DNA from: Rhododendron vialii
Taxonomy: Eukaryota; Streptophyta; Magnoliopsida; Ericales; Ericaceae
Assembly: GCF_030253575.1 (NCBI RefSeq)
Contig: NC_080559.1
Coordinates: 33,227,501-33,291,500, forward strand
Length of the DNA: 64,000 nt
Direction of reading: 5' to 3'
Below are positions 23,224 to 36,148 of this stretch, piece by piece; within the stretch, counting starts at the first letter, position 1, and every line of letters starts with the position of its first letter. A program made the position numbers and the translations under genes. The notes beneath the pieces are model-generated. The model saw only the letters and a list, made by a program, of their open reading frames with translations, did not search any database and was not told the DNA's origin.

Positions 23224-23874
23224 GGCCTTAGAGCCCTTCAGGCTGAGATGCCGGGTTTTTCAACAGGGCTAAAGAGCCGCTACAGACAGTGGCTGAGAGC
23301 AGATGTGCATGCAAGGGAAAATATTGACTGACTCCGGGCCACTCTGCTATGCTTAGAATAAACTGCGAGCCGTTAGGCTTCTTAAGCATTTTGTTCTGTT
23401 TTTCATGCTTCAACTGTTTTTAAGGCTTTTGTGCTCAGCTTATATATTAGAAATAGTAATTTGCAATAAAGTTGAAAGACAACAGGTTTCCCCCTTTCTG
23501 ACTCGCTTCGGTGCAGCCTTTGACTTGTGCTCGATCCCCTCGAACTGCGCTATTGACCCAAAAGTGTCGAACCTGGATCGAAATTTTGATAGAGTGTGAC
23601 CGAATCTCAAGGTGAGATTGCCTACGTATCCCTTTTTCAGGGAATCAGGTCAGAACGTAGTTCAGGCTAAGGTTCACTCGTGTATTTTACCTCTCCTTTT
23701 ACGCTCTAACTTTTGCCTAGTACCGCCTTTGCAGGTTTTCGGTCTAGCGAGCTTTCGACTTTTGCCTATTTATTTTTGCCTAGAACCGCCTCCTTAGGTT
23801 TTCGGTCTAGCAGGCTGCTCTAACTTTTGCTTGGAATCGCCCACCCTTGTGGTTTTCGACCCAACGAGCATCTC
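23224..23874. other. Spacer after integrase, with ~50-60-bp triplication
   Basis: Non-coding. Three diverged units of TTTGCCTAG-ACCGCC-GGTTTTCGGTCTAGC lie at about 23713, 23775 and 23826. The convergent ends of the second antisense gene and of pol lie on either side. Confidence 0.65.
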
Positions 23875-26800
23875 TCAGGGAAAATAACGCTTGAGCTGAT
23901 CCAGGTTGACCAGGGTGTTGAATTCATTGCCGTCGAGGTCGATGAGCTTAGCAGCACCCCCGGATAGGATGGCCTTGATGATGTATGGCCCGGATCGCTT
24001 CGGCCTGAATTTCCCACGAGGATCAAACACTGGAGCCCGGATCTCCTTCGTGACCATGTCTCCTTCGACCAAGCCCCTGGACTTCACCTTTTTGTTGAAT
24101 GCACGGGCAATTCGACGCTGATACCCCTGAACATGATACAAGGCCCGGAGTCTTCTCTCATCAAACAACATCAACTCGATAAACCTTCCGCTTAACCAGT
24201 CAGTTTCCTCAAGACCGCTTTCGACCATGATTCTCAGCGATGGTACCTCGAGCTCGATGGGAAGTACCGCCTCCATCCCATAGACTAAAGAGAAAGGAGT
24301 TGCACCCGTTGAAGTGCGAATAGATGTCCGGTACCCCCAGAGGGCGAGAGGCAGCTGCTCGTGCCAATCCCTTGCAGACTCGGTAGTCTTCTTGATGATC
24401 ATCTCGACATTCTTGTTTGCAGCTTCGACGGCCCCATTTGTTTGCGGGCGATAGGCCGTTGAATGATGGATCTCGATACCAAATTCCTCGAAGAGCTCCA
24501 GAACCCTTCCCTTGAAATGGCTCCCGTTATCGGATACAAATGCCTGAGGAACTCCGTACCGGTAAATGATGTTCTTTCGAATGAATTGAGCAACTTGAAC
24601 CGTTGTCAGCGTCTTGCAGGATTCGGCCTCGACCCATTTGGTGAAATAGTCTATCGCTACTAGTATAAACTTATGGCCGTTTGAAGCAGACGGTCTGATC
24701 ATCCCGATAACATCGATGCCCCAAACAGAGAACGGCCACGGCGAAGTCATGCCATACAGCTTAGACGGAGGGACATGCTGCAAGTTTGCGTGGATTTGAC
24801 ACTTGTAATAGCGCCGGACATAGTCGACGCACTGCGTCTCCATTGTAGACCAGTAATAACCCTGCCTGAGGATTTTCCTAGCGAGCATGACGCCGCTCAT
24901 GTGAGGCCCGCAGACTCCTTCGTGAACCGCTTCCATTATCCTTGTTGCCTCGACGCCGTTGACACAGAGCTTGTGCATCCCACAGTGCGACCTTCGATAC
25001 AGCTTCCCCCCACAGATGATGTACTGAGAAGCCAGCCTCTGTAAGGCAATCCGGTCCTTCTTCGTGGCCTCAATAGGGAACTCCCCGCGCTCCACAAAGT
25101 TCCAAATGTCATGGTACCAGGGTAGGCCATCATCGACATCATCAATGGCGTTGATATACTCGTAAGCGGGCAAGTCCCTCTGTTCAATCACAATTGGCCG
25201 CAGCTTAACTCCTATTGGAAGTTCGATCATTGAAGCCAAAGTCGCCAAGGCATCGGCGAACTGATTCCTCAAGCGTGGGACATGGGTGAAAGTCACCTTA
25301 TTGAAGCGAGGAATCAGTTCTTCCAAATCTTGGTGATAAGGCTTCAGCTTTTCCTCACGAACCTTCCAATCTCCATTGGCTTGGGAAACCACCAAGTTCG
25401 AATCGCCAATTACTTCCAACTTCTCGACCCCTAAAGCGATAGCAGCTTCCATTCCGACGATGCAGGCCTCATACTCGGCTTGATTGTTGGTGACATCGAA
25501 ATTCAGTTTGAAGGCGAGAGGAATGTGTGCACCGGCGGGCGTGATCAACAATACTCCGATCCCGAATCCCCTTTGGTTAGCAGCCCCATCAAAATAGAGT
25601 GTCCATACTTCTTCGACCACTGTTAGAACCTCTTCGTCGGGGAATGTGAAATCCACGTCTTCCGGGCCGTCGATAGGGTGATCAGCTAAAAATTCGGCCA
25701 CAGCGCGCCCCTTTACAGACTTCCTCGTGACATGTTGGAGTTCGAACTCAGCCGGCAGAAGCAACCAACGTGCTAGCTTATGGGTGAGCGCCGGCTTCTC
25801 GAACAGATACTTGATAGGATCCATCCGAGAAATCAGTCTCACCGAATAGGCTAGCATGTAGTGTCTAAGCTTTCTTGTAGCCCAAACTAGCGCCCAACAC
25901 GTCTTTTCCAGAGGGGTATAACGCTCCTCAGATCCGACCATCTTCTTGCTCAGGTAGTACACAGCCTTCTCGACCCCATTGCTTCCTTCCTGTGCTAGCA
26001 GACACCCCATGGCTGTTGAAGAAACGGACAGATAGAGAATCAAAGGCCGACCCGGCGTTGGCGGCATCAGCACCGGTGGGTTCTGCAAATACCTCTGAAT
26101 AGACTCGAAAGCGGTCTGGCATTTCTCCGTCCATTCGAATGGGACCCCCTTTTTGAGCAAATGGAACAACGGCCCGCAGGTTAGAGTTAGCTTAGAGATG
26201 AACCTGCTGATGAACTGGACCTTCCCTAGAAAACTTCGCACACCTTTTTCAGACTTGGGTGGCTCCATCTCAAGGATTGCTTTGATTTTGGAAGGATCCA
26301 CTTCAATTCCCCTCGCGGTGATCAGAAACCCCAACATTTTGCCTGACGTGACCCCAAACGTGCACTTTTGTGGGTTCAGGCGCACATTGTACTTGCGGAG
26401 CCTTTCGAGAAATTGCCTGAGTGTCGGGAGATAGTCTTTTTCCTCCTTTGCCTTCACAATCATGTCATCGACGTAGATCTCGACGGTCTTATGGATAAAA
26501 TCGTGAAACAAGGTCGTTTGAGCCCGTTGGAAAGTGCACCCGGCGTTCTTCAGCCCAAACGGCATCTTTACATAGCAGTAAGTCCCCCATTCCGTGACAA
26601 ATGTCGTTTTCTCTTGGTCCTCGGGTGCCACAGAGATCTGGTTGTATCCGGAGAATCCGTCGACAAAAGAGAGCAAGGCATGCCCCGCCGTGTTATCCAC
26701 AAGCACGTCAATGTGTGGCAAGGGAAAACTGTCTTTGGGGCTTGCCTTGTTTAAGTCCCGGAAGTCGACGCAGACTCGGATCTTTCCATCCTTCTTAGGA

Positions 26801-29800
26801 ACGGGCACGATGTTGGCCACCCATTTGGGGTATTCTGCAACCCTTATGAACCCTGCATCAATCTGTTTAGTAACCTCTTCCTTGATCTTCTGAACCCAAT
26901 CCGGCCTCATTCTGCGGAGCTTCTGTTTGACGGGGACAGCCCCAGGCTCTAACGGGATGCGATGCTGCACTATCTCGGGATCGATGCCGGGCATATCCTT
27001 ATGAGACCACGCGAAAACCTCGGGAAATTCCTTGAGAAGCTCGATAGTTCCGGCATGATTTTCTGGGGATAGATTTGCACCGATTTGCATCATGCGGGGG
27101 TCATCCTCGTCTTTCAAATTTACAAAAATTACTTCTTCTTTTAGAGGCTGAGCACGCCTTTCGTCTTCCTTTTCGATGAGGGAACGCAACTCAGCCGGGA
27201 TATCCCCGTCGAAGTCTGTTCCTTCATCGTCAGGGTCGACACAGTTTATATAGAAGCTAGCAAAGTAGTCAGAAGTAGGATCATGCATTTCATAAAACCC
27301 CACGGGGTTGCCAAGTACAACAGACTCGAACTCGAAGTAAAAGCTACGACGTGGAGGGCCGAGAGGCTCAAGCTCCGACTCTGAGCTAGACTTAGACTTG
27401 ACAGACTCTGTGTCAGACTCAGACTCATCGTCAATGCATGTTAGACGCGGAGTGAAAATGCAATTATTGAGACTTCCCTGTGCCTTCACAATGAGAGAGG
27501 TAGGATCCTCGAGAGTATCTGGGGAGTCGGGCCCGAGCATCAGCACTTCAGCTTCTTCGCCCTTGCCAACCAAACCTACTTGGGAGAACAGCATCTCCAG
27601 ATCCCCTTGATCAAAAGCCTTCAGCCAGTCAAACTCTCCCTTGGTCTGACCCAGCTGCTTCTCGAACTCCTTTTTGGCCAGTTTTTCTTCGGCCGACTCT
27701 TCATCGGACCAGGTGTCCGCAGCAAATATTTCAAATCCCGGCAGCCAAGTGGAAGCCTCTGGATCCCAAAACGGCTCTATCTGTCCCGAATAAGCAGAAC
27801 CTCCTCCCTCTCGCACAAAGTAGCTGTCGGGGTTACCAAAAAGGGTTCGAGGTTTTCCCGTGTCTTTCCTCTTTTCGGCGCCTTTGGCCGGTGGAGTGTA
27901 ACCAAGACCAAAGCGGCCGTTGTTGGAAGGAAAGACAGGGAACTCGGCGATCCCTTGTTGGTTGGCCCCGAGTCCTAGGCCCGGCATGAATGACATCTTC
28001 CTCATCATTTCGAGGACAGTTGAGCTTATGGTGAAGTCATCATCCATGGCAATGGCGAGGACTGAGCCAGATGTGTCGAAAGAGAAACCCCCGAAGTCCG
28101 AGTCTTCTTCCCCGTGCATAATGCCCAAGACAGGCGTGCCGTCATCCGTGAGCGGGCGGATCCCAGAGTCCGCGCAGATTGTTAAGGTTCCGGTAGGCAG
28201 CCCCAGCATGACTTTCTGGTGTAGGGTTGAAGGTACAGCCATAATGTCGGCCCTATGAAGCCAAGGTCTGCCCAGCAGCAGGTTAAAGGTGGCGGGGACG
28301 TCAACCACGTGGAACTCTACATCCATTTCGAAACCCTCAGCATCCAGTTTCAGCATCAGAGTTCCTTCCACCATGCGGCGAGTGCTGTCATATGCCTTGA
28401 CGGCCAGATTGGAGGGCGTTAGGTCGCTCTTTGAGAATCCCAAACGGTAGGCAACCCTCATCGGGCAAACGTTGATAGCTGAGCCGTTGTCAATTAGCAC
28501 GGTTGGCACCCAATGTCCCCGGCACTTGATGGTGATGTGCAGCGGGCGGTTGTGAGCAGTTCCTTCAACGGGCAGATCCCTCTCAGTGAAAGTGACGGAG
28601 TGTTTAGAGAGAAGTGGTAGCACGAGAGCAATCATGGCCTCGGGGGTAATGTCGATCGGTACAGTGAGCCGGGCCAATGCGGAAGACAGCTTCTCACGAT
28701 GCTCCTTTGATGACGATATCAGGCCCCAGATAGAGACGGCGGCAGGAATCCGTTCGAGCTGTTTCAAAATGGCGTCTTCTTCTGGAGCCCCATTCGGAAA
28801 GAGCGGATCAGTTCGCTGAGCAGCGGGAACAGTGGCTTTCTGACCGGGCGGATTGGACGAGCTTCCCGCCTGGAGGTTGGAAGGCTGAAACACTCGGCCG
28901 CTCCTAGTGACATTGGCCACGTCCCACCAAGATGATGAGTCAATAGAATCCCACAGATCGGCCGGTACTTCTTCCAGCTTGCGCTTCCCTTTGTCCGTTG
29001 ATGCCACCGCTGCAGTCGAATCTGCCCCCAGAGCGGTATCCCATTCCAAATCCTCCATCACTAGACCCTCCCAAAAGGCGGGATCCCGTGCAGCCTCTTC
29101 TTCAAATGGTGCTCCTGGGTTAGTGACGAATGGAACGTCCCAAAATCCTCCATCGACGAGAGCAGTATTGACGGTCCATACTTCGTTCCCCATGTTGAGG
29201 TCGACAATGTTGTCGACGTCCCAAATATCAGCGGGCGGTGAGGTCTTAATAGCTTCTTCCGCATCCCAGAGGTCGGCCGGAAGCGCATCTAGAACCATGA
29301 TTGAGCAGTCATCCCCGGGGGCTGTAATGACAGGACGCGGCCGTTCCACAGAAACAACGTCGAGGGTAATATCACACTCATGGATGCGACGGTCGAGCGT
29401 GTCAGCAATAGCATTTACCAAGGGTAACATGGCGCCTAGCGGGCGACGAACTTCGGGCACAACCTCTCCCTCTTGGAACTGGTCCCAGTACTTCTCATCA
29501 AAGTCGTTTTGGTCCACATCCGCCTCGAGGCCTTGACCCAATTGCCATCCACCAGGCTGTGGATCCCACACGTACTCTTCGGCTTCCACTTCGACGGGGT
29601 TTAATTCGGGCTGGTAAAAGAGCGTGAACAGAGAGAGACCATCCAGAGGGTCAACCTGCGCCGCGTTCCATTCTTCCTGCCACTGATCTAGCCACATTTG
29701 ATTGACCTGAGGGTGCGCAGGGAATCCCATATTATACTGTTCAGTCCAATCACTGCAAAGTTCTTCCCACTCCTTGGCTCTGTCCTCCATGGCCCAACCG

Positions 29801-31257
29801 GCCGCCATCATGTTAATGCTTGGTTCGGAGGGGAAGGGTACAATTGGTCTTTGGTTGAAGGTTGAGGTAATATGGTCGGTAGGGTTGAATATGGTGGAGC
29901 TAAGATTTATCTGGTTCACTTGAGGGTTAGGGTCATGCTTGGGTAAGGAATTGGAGATGACGTTGGGCTTTGCGGGTGGAGTTGGAAGGGTGCCATTGTC
30001 CACCAAATCCTGTATCGCATGACGGAGGCGGTAGCAGGAATTGGTGTAATGGCCGGGCATTTGATGGTACGCACAGAAAGCGTTGGGGTTATGGCTAGGG
30101 GGTGGATTTTGAGGAAGTGGAGTTGGGGCTAGAGGCCTGAGGTGCCCGGTTTTGATTAGCTTCTCCAACACCGAGGAGAGAGGTGCCTCGAAGTTGGCGA
30201 AGTTACGAGGTTGGTTGCGGTTTCGGGGTCTTTGAGGGGTTTGAACTTGGTTAATGTCGGCAATGTGGTTAGAGTTTTGGGTAGAGGGGTTGTTGGCAGA
30301 GTTCGCGTTGGCGTAGCTGTTGCCACCGAACAAAGCAGTGCTGTTCCCGGTGTATGCACGAGGCTTTGATTTTGAGGCTGAAGTGGAGGAGGAATTGTCA
30401 CTCCTAGGCAGAATGCCGGTTTGAAGGGCTTCTTCGATGGCCAGCCCGGAGTCGTAGAAGGTTTCAAAGCTTGCGCCCTGAACCAACACAAGGTTTTTGG
30501 CGAAGTCGGGCTGCAGATTACGGGAGATGATGCGGATCTGATCCTTCTCGCTTGGGCGGTCGGGCATGAGAGCGGCCTTGGCTCTCCATCTTTGGATAAA
30601 GTCTGCAAAGGACTCCTTTGCAGTCATCTTGGTGGATTCCAACTCCCGAGTGGTCATTTTGAGCTGGGCGTTGTAGCTATACTGAGCATTGAAGGCCGTG
30701 CCGATGTCCTCCCAGGTCCGCCTCTTGGCGATGTCGAGGGACAGAAACCATTGGAAGGCGGGACCGGCCAGAGTTTGCGGAAATAGCTGAGCCATGGCAT
30801 CCTCCTCGACGCCATGCAGCTTCATGGCTCAGTGATAGGCCAACAGGTGAGTTTTCGGGTCTCCGCTGCCGTCGAATTTTGCAAAGTCGGGCATTTTAAA
30901 CCGATCGGGCAGCCGAGCATTCGGAAACGGGCAGAGGCGGTCCATGTCTAGTGCTCCCGACCCTTTTCTTTCAGATTTGGCGACGGCTTCTTCCAACTTG
31001 GCCATCTTGGCGACCAAAGCTGCCATTTCTGGGCTTGGAGCGGGGTTCTCAACCAATGGTTCCTCTTGGCCGGCGGCTCCCTGTTCACGCCTTTCACCGC
31101 CTTCCCCTCCTGCTACCAGGGGAAGTCGCTCCTCGATTAGGGTTTGGAGATTGGCCATAGAGGCGTCGGCCTGGTCGGCTCTCTGTTGCATGATGGCCAG
31201 GTTGCGTTGTAGATCGGCTAGGACGATTGCAAGATTCGGAGGTGGGACATCCGCCAT
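23875..31257 (-). CDS. gag-pol region of the LTR element
   Basis: Domains in order on the minus strand are: retrotransposon gag (about 30.8-30.4 kb); a zinc-knuckle-like CAYHQMPGHYTNSC (about 30.06 kb); a long acidic, Trp-rich linker with repeated PADLWD/WDV; an aspartic protease with LIDNGSA (about 28.5 kb); a G-patch-like PGLGLGANQQG (about 28.0 kb); reverse transcriptase with VDFRDLNKA and YVDD (about 26.8-26.4 kb); Gypsy RNase H; an archaeal-type RNase H with LYFDGAANQRG and NQAEYEA (about 25.6 kb); and integrase with an HHCC zinc region and the D,D,E residues in IDVIG, SDNGSHF and GAVEAANK (24.9-24.4 kb). The start is placed at MADVPPPNLAI (31257). It is largely open, with about one apparent interruption. 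The dual RNase H supports the Tat lineage. Confidence 0.92.
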
Positions 31258-31324
31258 GGCTAGTACTTCTATTTTAACAGGTTTGGGAGATGCTGGCGGA
31301 GATGGAGTAGACGGAGGGGACTCG

Positions 31325-31329
31325 TGCGG
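31325..31329. repeat. Target site duplication TGCGG, left
   Basis: Identical to 34729-34733 on the other side of the nested insertion. Confidence 0.9.
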
Positions 31330-34300
31330 TGTCACGCCCTCGATTTTCGACTAAAATAATAATATATATTCTACAAACAAAAGTCTTTTTCTCAATTATA
31401 TTTACCATTAAATGTCAAGCCAATCCAAACAAAGAATCAAAGTCTCTTCTTCTTCTCTCTAAATTTTTTTTTTTTTTTTTTTTACATAAAGTCTCCCAAA
31501 CGTATTCCATTAAAAGGTCTTCACAATAATCAAAGAGAGGAGTTTATACCTAGCTTTACATATGTTCTAACCAAAAGATACAACTTTCAATTGTGAGTAA
31601 AGTACACAACATGAATTAGACTAGATAATAAAACACCTCCTTCATGATTCCAATGAAGCTCTCAAGGGACGTCTCAATGTGCACTCCATGCAATCCAAGC
31701 TAAGTTTCATGGCGAATGGCGAGTACCTGAAAGGATAGGGTGAGCTACACTAGCTCGTAGAGATATCCATACCTAAATTATATGCAGAAATGAAGACCGA
31801 TCCCAAGGAAAAACATTTTCCAAAAGCATATTTGTTTTGTCAAAAAGTGAAACTCAAAATACCATACTCACGCTGGAAAATGTTTTAACTCCTTTTATCC
31901 AATACTGACGTTCCCACCCACACACGCACGTCTTTTACTCAACCGATATTAGGACAACAAGCTCCAATGACTTGGGAAGTCGATGAGAAGGAAAATAAGC
32001 TACTATCGACATCTCAGACGATCTAAGTTACCAACTCAAACTAACATTTCAATCGTAGTATGATGCTAAATAATAACAAGATTCTCCGTTTTCACTATGT
32101 CACATATTTCAATTTCATTTCCGGACATTAAGGATCCTGTGCGTCCCATATTCGTTCTTGCATCACACCTTTCGGAGGATCCGTGGCTTTCTTGTGCCCT
32201 TCCGGGCATTAGGGACCCCCGTGCGTCCGCTGAAATCCTTCCATTCAATTCCGGGCTTTTAGGACCCCCGTGCGTCCACTAGAATCCTTTTGATTCAATT
32301 TCGGGCTTTTAGGACCCCCGTGCGTCCACTAAAATCTTTTTATTCAATTCCGGGCTTTAAGGACCCCCGTGCGTCCACTAGAATCCTTTTGATTCAATTC
32401 CGGGCTTTAAGGACCCCCGTGCGTCCACTAAAATCTTTTTATTCAATTCCGGGCTTTAAGGACCCCCGTGCGTCCACTAGAATCCTTTTGATTCAATTCC
32501 GGGCTTTAAGGACCCCCGTGCATCCACTAGAATCCTTTGATTCAATTCCGGGCTTTAAGGACCCCCGTGCGTCCACTAGAATCCTTTGATTCAATTTCGG
32601 GCTTTTAGGACCCCCGTGCGTCCACTAAAATCTTTTTATTCAATTCCGGGCTTTAAGGACCCCCGTGCGTCCACTAGAATCCTTTTATTCAATTCCGGGC
32701 TTTAAGGACCCCCGTGCGTCCACTAGAATCTTTTGATTCAATTCCGGGCTTTAAGGACCCCCGTGCGTCCACTAGAATCCTTTTATTTAATTCCGGGCTT
32801 TAAGGACCCCCGTGCGTCCACTAGAATCCTTTTGATTCAATTCCGTGCTTTTAGGACCCCCGTGCGTCCACCAAAATCCTTTTATTTCACATCTCATATT
32901 ACCACCTAATGGACCCCTTTGTGACATCTCCATTAAGAGTCTAATTTGCAAATACTTATAAAGATCCTCATCTTTGTAGTACCCATCAATGCTTAACAAC
33001 CATGCACTCATGCCAAGTGATTCACCAAATCCTGTTTAACTCACTGCAAGTATCCCGCAAGCCCAAAGACACAATCTCATGGAAAGACATCGAATAATTT
33101 ACACATCGCGTCAAACATTCTACAACTTAATTTATCATCGATCGTATCATCCATCTAATCCATGTTCTATTCCAATCGTTTACAAGTATTTTAACCCTTA
33201 TGCTCACTAGTTCTCATATCCTAATAATTAATCATTTAGATCAACTCATCATATCCCCACATATCCAATAGGTGAAATCAATCATTCACACTTTAAGTTC
33301 TGACTATATCCGATCAAATAACATAAATTTAAGAACGACATTTAAACCATTGGAAAGTAGGCTTCTTCTTCTTCGATCCGAAGGTCATACATCAAAAAGA
33401 AACGGAGTTCGGGTAGCCTTACTACGGCCTTATGATTATGGCTCAACGTAACCATGAAACTGGTGCAAAGGCAAAATTCGGGTCAACTTTGGATGCAAAT
33501 CTGTTATCGCTCGGACATACCCATGATGCATGGCATGTATCGTTGGAAAGCTCTATGTGTCTAGTTTCTAACAAAACAAACGGTGTGTCTTTTCGAGTCC
33601 CGAGCTAGGAGTTATGGCCATTTTATCAAAGTCCGCTGGTGCTGTCAGATTCTACGCGGGAACAAGTAAAATTGATTGAAAAATCATAACTCTTTCATCT
33701 TAAACCCAAAAACATTGAAACCAACGCCAAAGGTTGCACCACTACAAGCCCTACACTCAGTAAAAATTCCAGGTTCAGAAACGAGAGGAGGTTAACCCAA
33801 CAATCAAAAGAAAAACCGATTCGCAACCATTTTCGCACCAGTCAACCAACCCTGCTTTAGAAATTCACCAAAAATTGTATACTTAACCAAATTACTTGAT
33901 TCCAACGCCAATCTCTTCTTAACTTAAATATCCAACTCCTGTAAAAGACCCAAAGCCACCCAAAATGTTCATCATGCCCAGAAAGTTAAAAGAAGACAGC
34001 CACGCACAGATTCGCACATCCAGCAAACAGCCAGTATTCAAAAATCCATAACTAATTGTGTGATTATCGGTTTTGCATGATCTTGGTACCAAAATCTTCG
34101 TATTGAAACGCACTTTAACAGTTATGAAGACACCAAAAATTGATTCCTAGCAGAAGAGCCCCAAAATGACAGATTACCAGAACCCACGAAATTTTCAGCA
34201 TTCACTAGATTTATTCAAGACTCAAAATAGATGATCAAACTTAATCCTTGCACATCAAACCAACACTTAACACATATAAAGAAGGCAGGAGATCTCTACC

Positions 34301-34728
34301 TCGAGGGTTAGAAGCAAGCCCGAACATGGAGGAAACCTCAAAGTGCTCCGATCATGATTCTTCTTCGATCGATAGGAAGATCTCGTCGCGTAGAACAACT
34401 TTAGTACTTGGGATTTTTCCGAAATCTCATTCTAAGGAGATGAAATCGAAGAGAGAAGTTTGGAGGAGAGGTGAGAAAGAGAGAGAGTCGGCCGAGAGAA
34501 TAGAGAGAGAGAAACGTGTGTGCCTGGCCCGGAAAAGAAAAGAAATATAGGTGGGGGAAAATTATCCCCTACACACACCTTCACTTATACACCCATGCAT
34601 ATTACACTTGCACCCCGAACTTCTAAATTCTAGCACATTCGACATCCAAACTCATTCTCCATTTTATATCACAACTCATGCCTTCATAAAACATAAAGAA
34701 TTATGGAAATAAAATACGGGTCTCTACA
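31330..34728. mobile_element. Nested TG...CA insertion, probable solo LTR, 3.4 kb
   Basis: It begins TGTCACGCCC, ends GGGTCTCTACA, and is flanked by TGCGG on both sides. There is no coding region, no internal primer binding site that I can see and no internal direct copy of its ends. A single LTR left by recombination is therefore the simplest reading; a large non-autonomous LTR-type element is the alternative. It lies in the leader or extreme gag start of the giant element and must be younger than that element. It includes a poly-T run at 31458 and a 50-bp minisatellite. Confidence 0.8.
32195..32890. repeat. 50-bp minisatellite, about 14 units
   Basis: The unit includes CAATTCCGGGCTTTAAGGAC and CCCCGTGCGTCCACTAGAAT, repeated every 49-50 bp. 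Units fall into two interleaved subtypes (CTAGAATCC and CTAAAATCTTTTTATT), suggesting expansion by dimers. Confidence 0.9.
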
Positions 34729-34733
34729 TGCGG

Positions 34734-36129
34734 AGTAGTCGGTGGCGAATCCTCTCGCGACACAGTGCAGGCCAGAACTTCCGTTGCGGTCGACTGAAAA
34801 ACGAACCCCAAATCAGATCCTCAAACAGACTCGACGGACGGCCCCAAGTAGGTTTGGCTCTTGATCTCGGAATTCTGCTTTGACATCAGCATGACTAGAC
34901 GGCAAAGTACAAGAGCTCAGTGACAGCCTGCAGTCATTTTATTTGAAAGAATAGACGGGAATTGAAAAATGATCATGCCAACGTCGTCGGTGTCCTCCTA
35001 GACTCTAGAACTAGGGGGAGTCTGCTTTACACCATTCGGACGGTTGCGATGGAATCCTCGGATTTCTTTTCGACGGTGTATCCTTGATTGAATCGAATGT
35101 TACTAAGAGATGCCAAAACAGCCTAAGCCTTTGACTTTCTCTCTTCTCGAAGTTTCAAAGTTTGATTTTGGAACAGCTCGGTGTAGATGTCATGATACCG
35201 TAACCGAAGTGGCGTAGGCAGCACTGCGCCGGAGCCTGGTGTAAGTGATTAGCACTTTTAACCTGAGTGGTGTAAGCATCATGCCATGTTCACCGTTGTT
35301 CCAAGTTTTCGGTTCGAAACCTCGATGGGGTATTGGTCAAAGACTTAGAAAGTGTCGATTTCCCGAAGTCTCATTGATCAAGGACTTTGAAAATTTTTGT
35401 AACGTGCAACATCGAGATGCACGACTCGTCATCGGTCCAAGGCAAATGCCGAGTGGGCGCAAGACAGACTCGACAAAAGACACCCTAAAAGCCGCCCTAG
35501 CATGCTCCTACGCAAAACGATCATGAATGTATGTACAGGCATGCGATATGGAAAGCGGTAACACATAGACAGGATATGGGGTTAGAAGCAAGTAATCCTA
35601 CCCTGCGGGTTCCTGTCTTAGGTTGAAAGGTTCTAGTGCTTTGTACACGCTGTAGAGGCCGGTTTTGGCTTAAAGGGGTTCCTCTGACTAGAGCCGTGAT
35701 ATACCTCCCATTGCAACGCGTGGAGCAAAGCAATGGTCGAACGGTAGTACGACTCATCATCGTCCAAGGTTGTTGGGCGTTCGAGGACCCCGGGCTCCAG
35801 TAAACTGTGCCGGTTACCCAAAACACCTCAACGGGGCTGACCAACCATCGATACGAACGGAGAATGCCGAAGAATGATTAGATGAGAGAAAAATGCAACA
35901 CTTTTGAAAACAAACGCCTTTTGAAGCTTGGCTCACTTTTGTTAATTGATATTTTGGAGAAAACTACACAAGAGAACAATAGTAAAAAGCCCCAGTTCGG
36001 ATTGGTCGGATGCTGAGGTCCTGTTACGTTACCATTCCGTTCTTCAGCAGCGCGAAGCGTACTGTTTTGACAAGCTTTTTGAGAATTGTTCAATTATGTA
36101 TTAATCGTCAAATATCAATCAATGCAATG
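34734..36129 (-). other. Untranslated leader of the LTR element
   Basis: About 1.4 kb between the primer binding site and the nested insertion. Short frames only, none protein-like. Long leaders are usual in large Tat-lineage elements. Confidence 0.65.
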
Positions 36130-36147
36130 TCCCCAGCGGAGTCGCCA
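36130..36147 (-). other. Primer binding site
   Basis: The minus strand reads TGGCGACTCCGCTGGGGA, one base from the 5' LTR end. It starts with TGG, the complement of a tRNA CCA tail. I do not assign the tRNA species. Confidence 0.85.
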
Positions 36148-36148
36148 C

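Noticed and set aside
32195-32890. CRISPR-like array
   Set aside because: Repeats are contiguous 50-bp units without unique spacers, in plant DNA. It is a minisatellite inside an LTR.
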